From: Lytechinus variegatus
Lineage: Eukaryota > Echinodermata > Echinoidea > Temnopleuroida > Toxopneustidae
Direction of reading: 5' to 3'
Length of the DNA stretch: 64,000 bases
NCBI RefSeq assembly: GCF_018143015.1
Contig: NC_054755.1
Span: 8,487,124 to 8,551,123 of the forward strand
Each line of letters begins with the position of its first letter. Within the stretch, counting starts at the first letter, position 1. Below the pieces are notes generated by a model. That model made no database searches, had not been told where the DNA came from, and was given only the letters and a program-made list of their open reading frames with translations. The position numbers and the translations under genes were made by a program. Positions 60,166-64,000 of the stretch are shown here, piece after piece.

Positions 60166-60814
60166 ATAAAAATGAAAAGGTTTTGATGATGAAGATGAGG
60201 GGAAATCGCTTCTTTTTCTTAAAAAAGTGTCATAAAATTTATCTCAAGAGATTGTCTTGAGATATACATGTACACGACCTTATCCCTTTCCTAAGCAAGC
60301 GGGTCCCTTGCTACGCCCCTTTTCCTCGCAACAATGGTTTGACTATTCCCATCCACATCAAAAATGATCCGCGATATTTTAATCTTGGAATTTAATCCGT
60401 AGAAATGACCTACGATGACCATTTCAATGTTGACAGACAATATTATTAACGACCTCCCCTGACTTTGACCTACTTAAGAAATTCGAAAGAAAAAAGGATT
60501 TAGGATTCCTTGATAATACCGAAAATCTTGCTAACCACATTTTTTTTGGTTCCTTCACAAACCCATTAGGCTGAGAACCATGATCTCTGAAAGTTTACCT
60601 TAATTGTCAAATTGGCAATAATCACGAAAAAGGAGAACATTCAGAAAAACGATTGTTTGTCAATGGCCCATAAATAGCAATATGATGATTTTTATTGTCT
60701 TTTACGTATGCCATGCATGTCATGTGCGAGTATAGTATTTCATAAATTATATGAAGTGAATATGTCCTTTTCATAGAAATATATAGAAAGGAATGTGACT
60801 GATCATAGGCCAGG

Positions 60815-60989
60815 TGGGTGTTTCATAAAGCTGTTCTTAAGTTAAGAGCAACTTTAAGAACGACTGGTAATACTTTCTTGTGGTAAATTGTATTGAATTG
60901 ACGATTGTTTAGCGCGTATGAGAAGGGTTCACCAGTCGTTTTTAAAGTTGCTCTTAACTTTATAAGAACAGCTTTATGAAACGGCCCCC
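60815..60989. mobile_element. Small TIR element with GTTTCATAAAGCTG ends
   Basis: GTGTTTCATAAAGCTGTTCT and AGAACAGCTTTATGAAACGG form arms of ~55 bp that also share GAGCAACTTTAA. Confidence 0.8.
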
Positions 60990-61853
60990 GGTTGATGACG
61001 TATCATTTTCGATTTCCTGAAAAATATGGCACTCTCTATGGAATTTGCATTACATAAATAGAGAGAGAGAGAGTGGGGGTGGGGAGGTTGAGGCTACTCT
61101 GTGGTAACATACTTGTAAATATCCCAACTGTCTTATAGCTTCTTCATATGAGCCTGCCCTATTCCCTAAACTAACCAAACATTATTGATACTGTTAAGAA
61201 ATACAAATGGGTCCGAATTAAAAGAAGGGTGAGTGATTACTTTGCATTTTTTGTCTCACAGCTGACAATGTCTTTGGGTGATGTTAACAGCACTATTCAT
61301 GAGTAGCCAATGGTTTGTTTTGTTTACATGTCCACTGGCAACTACTCAGTCATCGCAATTTTATTTTGACAGCATACGTCTGTACTGATATTTTGTTGCC
61401 GACGCAAAAAATCTGCGGAAACAATTTTGTATAGGGGCGGCCACGACCTACATTTTGTTTCCCAGCCGCAATCCACTGATTTGTATTAAAAAATAATGAT
61501 CAGTGTCGCAATCATCTGTATAGCGCCAACTAGCCTCTGGATGTATGTAGGCTGTTTGATATGTGGACTGACACCATTTATAGCGATATCTCTATGACTG
61601 ACACATAAAATAGAAATCAAGTTTTGTGAAGTATACGGTGTCGTTCAAGGACCTAATACTCCGAGGGCTGAGGCCAACGCTAATTACCAAGGGCCAAGGT
61701 CTGCAGATTTCCGAGGCCAAGACCAAGAACTAGACGTCCGAAGGCAAATTGCAACACTGTATATATCCAAGAACGACCTTGGGGAGCTCAGCACCACCGT
61801 CTTTGACGCCGAGTGTTTTCTTTTATAAACTAGTTCCACAGGGTTCCTTTCTG

Positions 61854-62012
61854 AGGGGCCCGTTGCATAAAACATTTTACCTGAGAAAACTCAGGTTGTT
61901 TTTACCGGAGTTTTTGCCCGGTGTTAAAGTCAATGGCAGAAATCAGACTAACCTTAGTTTTCAATTTTTACCAGAGTTTTCTCAGGTAAAAAGTTTTATG
62001 CAACAGGCCCCT
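61854..62012. mobile_element. Small TIR element with GGGGCCCGTTGCATAAAAC ends
   Basis: AGGGGCCCGTTGCATAAAAC and GTTTTATGCAACAGGCCCCT are almost perfect ~39-bp inverted ends. Confidence 0.85.
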
Positions 62013-62030
62013 GAAGGCTCCATGACATTT

Positions 62031-62203
62031 GCTCCGCCGACGATTTCTCCGCTCTAAAAAGGTATAAATTCCACACACTAATCGAATGACTAACTTCAAC
62101 CATGGGTTGAAACCCTATTGAAACCCTAACCCTAACTCTACCCCTATAATAAAAATACACGACATTAAGCCCGGAGCAATTGTCGCAGGAGCAAGTCTTG
62201 TCA
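62031..62203. mobile_element. GGAGCAATTG-type TIR element, copy 3 (complete)
   Basis: CATGACATTTGCTCCGCCGA and CGCAGGAGCAAGTCTTGTCA are the ends; the core is AAACCCTAACCCTAACTC. It starts 18 bp after the previous element. Confidence 0.7.
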
Positions 62204-62305
62204 CCCCTTTGGTTTGCCTACATGTATGCGCTGTGACGCAATAATTAAAAAGTGGGTAATAATGTCGTAATAATGAAACGCGCACATCTCTCGTAGTAAC
62301 CAAAC

Positions 62306-62472
62306 GGGGGAGCGTTTCATGAAAGGACTTGTCGGACGTTTTATCCGACAAGTCTCATTTTATCCGACAGTTACCATAGTAACAGTGCCTCACAGCCAAT
62401 CAGAGTCAGAGAAAGTCAAAGATGTCAAATCTGACAACTTGTCGGACAAAAATGTTGATGAAACACTCCCCT
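62306..62472. mobile_element. Small TIR element with GAGCGTTTCATGAAAGG ends (intact copy)
   Basis: GGGGAGCGTTTCATGAAAGG and TGTTGATGAAACACTCCCC are the ends, with GACTTGTCGGAC and its complement inside. This is the intact form of the split copy at 30862-33040. Confidence 0.8.
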
Positions 62473-62479
62473 GATTATA

Positions 62480-63476
62480 GTTTGGTAGTTACCACGAAAT
62501 TACTACAAGCTCTGCTGGAGCCTTTAACCAACAAGCTCTGCTTTTACTTTTGGCTCCCCATATCTTCACCTCACATTTTCTTTCACTGTCATTATATTAC
62601 AACAATTTACAAGAATGCATTTTAGTACTTTTTTTTTCTAATATATTAAGTATACTTTTCATATTTTACGACATTTATTTATGCTTACCTATAATAATTT
62701 GTATTGTATGATATTATTGTTTGTCTTGTATAATATTACTGTTGACACTGTTGAAAGTGTGGTATGCTTGATATGAATAAAAACCTTGAACCTTGAAATT
62801 ACTACCGTAGATCAATCGGTAACCGCGCGGGGCGTGTCGGTATAATAAGCAGAATAACACTTTGGAAACCGTCAATCATCAAAAGCTTTGTTTAAAGACA
62901 ATGTATGTGACTTTTTTTTTTACCTTATTACATTTTATAATAATTGATATTTAAAACAGGCTCCCAAATTCCAAATTAAGAAAGAAATTTGTTGGCACCC
63001 AGCATTACTGCCCATGAATTTGTACTACATGTAGGTCCATGGTCCTAGAATAGAGCGCTGGCTTTTCCCTCTTATTTACCTCTATTGAATATCCATTTAA
63101 ATCTTATCACACTTGGATATAAAAAAAAAATAACTAGGCCCTTGGCCCCTAAAAGAATTTCGGTGTGATTGCCGTATAGCCGGCAATCAACCTTCTCATC
63201 CATTTCTTGACAGCAGACAAGATAACCATATCAAAACTCATTTTTATGCCACACACAAAGTTGCCGCTAAGCCGATATGTTGAATTAAATTTATATCCAT
63301 TAATACCACATTTCAAACCAAACATTACAAGTAGTACTTCGATGGATAGATATTTTACCCGCATCGACAGATTTGTGGCTTTATTAAAAAAGAAACGTCT
63401 GTTTATATGGTTAGCACGCCGCGATCTGCATAAATTCATATTTCAACGTGGCGTAATATATTATTGATAGTGGCCT
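62480..63476. other. Stretch without recognised gene
   Basis: AT-rich. Overlapping frames of 86-96 codons on both strands around 63149-63467 show no domain. Confidence 0.45.
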
Positions 63477-63789
63477 GGGGCCGATTGCACGAAAGGGTCT
63501 TTCCAAGGACCGTCTTTCGTGTCGCCCATCTTTTATGATACGCTATAAGCGGGGTGTTTCTGAAATTTATGATAAAGAATAAGACTCGTTAGCTTGCTTT
63601 TAAATCTAATTTTATACAATTTCATGATATATATCACATCATTTTATAAACAAATATTTTGTTTAATTTAACGGACGAATGAAATATGTTTGTAGATGAT
63701 TTATTTAAAATGCGTTTCACATGGCGCATCATAAAAGATGGGCGACACGAAAGACGGTCCTTGCAAAGACCCTTTCGTGCAATCGGCCC
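63477..63789. mobile_element. Small TIR element, ~67-bp near-identical ends
   Basis: GGGGCCGATTGCACGAAAGG and CCTTTCGTGCAATCGGCCCA continue as arms of ~67 bp with about three differences. Non-coding centre. Confidence 0.85.
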
Positions 63790-64000
63790 ATGCTTTCTTT
63801 TCTCATCTGTTTATTTTCATTCCACCTGACCACCATTCTGACCTGAAAAAATACAAAAATAGCCGCTCGAATAGGCCTATAGTTAAAAAAAATCAGCAGC
63901 GTCCTCCCGGGTAATTTAACATAACAGTAAACGTCGCGAGCGACTGAAGCGAGCCCGGTGGTCTCTTTTTCAATATTAAATTTTGCGAAAGATTTTGATC

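Noticed and set aside
1..64000. CRISPR array, operon or bacterial insertion
   Set aside because: Repeats have no regular spacer structure of that kind, and the genes are split by spliceosomal introns throughout.

Overview
The window is AT-rich, intron-bearing animal DNA crowded with short palindromic transposons, tRNA-derived SINE pieces and microsatellites. No operons, Shine-Dalgarno sites or prokaryotic genes are visible. The repeat style (TTAA-flanked foldback elements, long inverted-repeat elements built of short subrepeats, many ACATGTA-type words) and the protein content suggest a marine deuterostome, most likely an echinoderm and probably a sea urchin. The species cannot be fixed from the sequence alone.

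Three protein-coding genes can be supported. (1) Positions 925-23011, + strand: the last 17 recognisable exons (728 residues, frame intact) of a DOCK subfamily D gene (DOCK9/10/11, zizimin type), covering the end of the armadillo-like region and the whole DHR-2 CDC42-exchange domain. An additional phase-compatible, histidine-rich cassette exon may lie at 9259-9405. (2) Positions 33889-35136, + strand: a single-exon Golgi type II carbohydrate 6-O-sulfotransferase with both PAPS-binding motifs. (3) Positions 50707-39404, - strand: a six-exon gene for a fibrinogen-related protein: coiled-coil segment, 272-residue acidic Ser/Pro-rich linker, complete FReD with a calcium loop, and a charged C-terminal tail. 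Its 5' end (signal peptide) is not identified; one candidate upstream coding exon is at 53220-53182.

The rest is introns and intergenic DNA. 23.0-28.2 kb is repeat-poor and AT-rich, and probably holds the long 3' UTR of the DOCK gene plus intergenic DNA. 28.2-33.1 kb is a nest of mobile elements. 35.4-38.5 kb holds further small inverted-repeat elements. The introns of the fibrinogen-related gene contain two full copies of a ~1 kb element carrying arrays of perfect AGGTCAAAGGTCA (DR1) motifs. 53.2-64 kb has no supported gene and holds microsatellites, GT-rich tandem repeats and a cluster of small inverted-repeat elements at the right end.

The three genes show no obvious functional link: Rho-GTPase signalling, glycan sulfation and a secreted lectin-like protein. 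The most unusual content is the possible new DOCK exon, the DR1-array element family, a 2-kb element nested inside a smaller one, a hAT-like insertion 14 nt from a splice donor, and a large group of otherwise unrelated palindromic elements that share a GGGCC-GTTTCATAAA-like terminus. No transposase, reverse transcriptase or virus gene was recognised.
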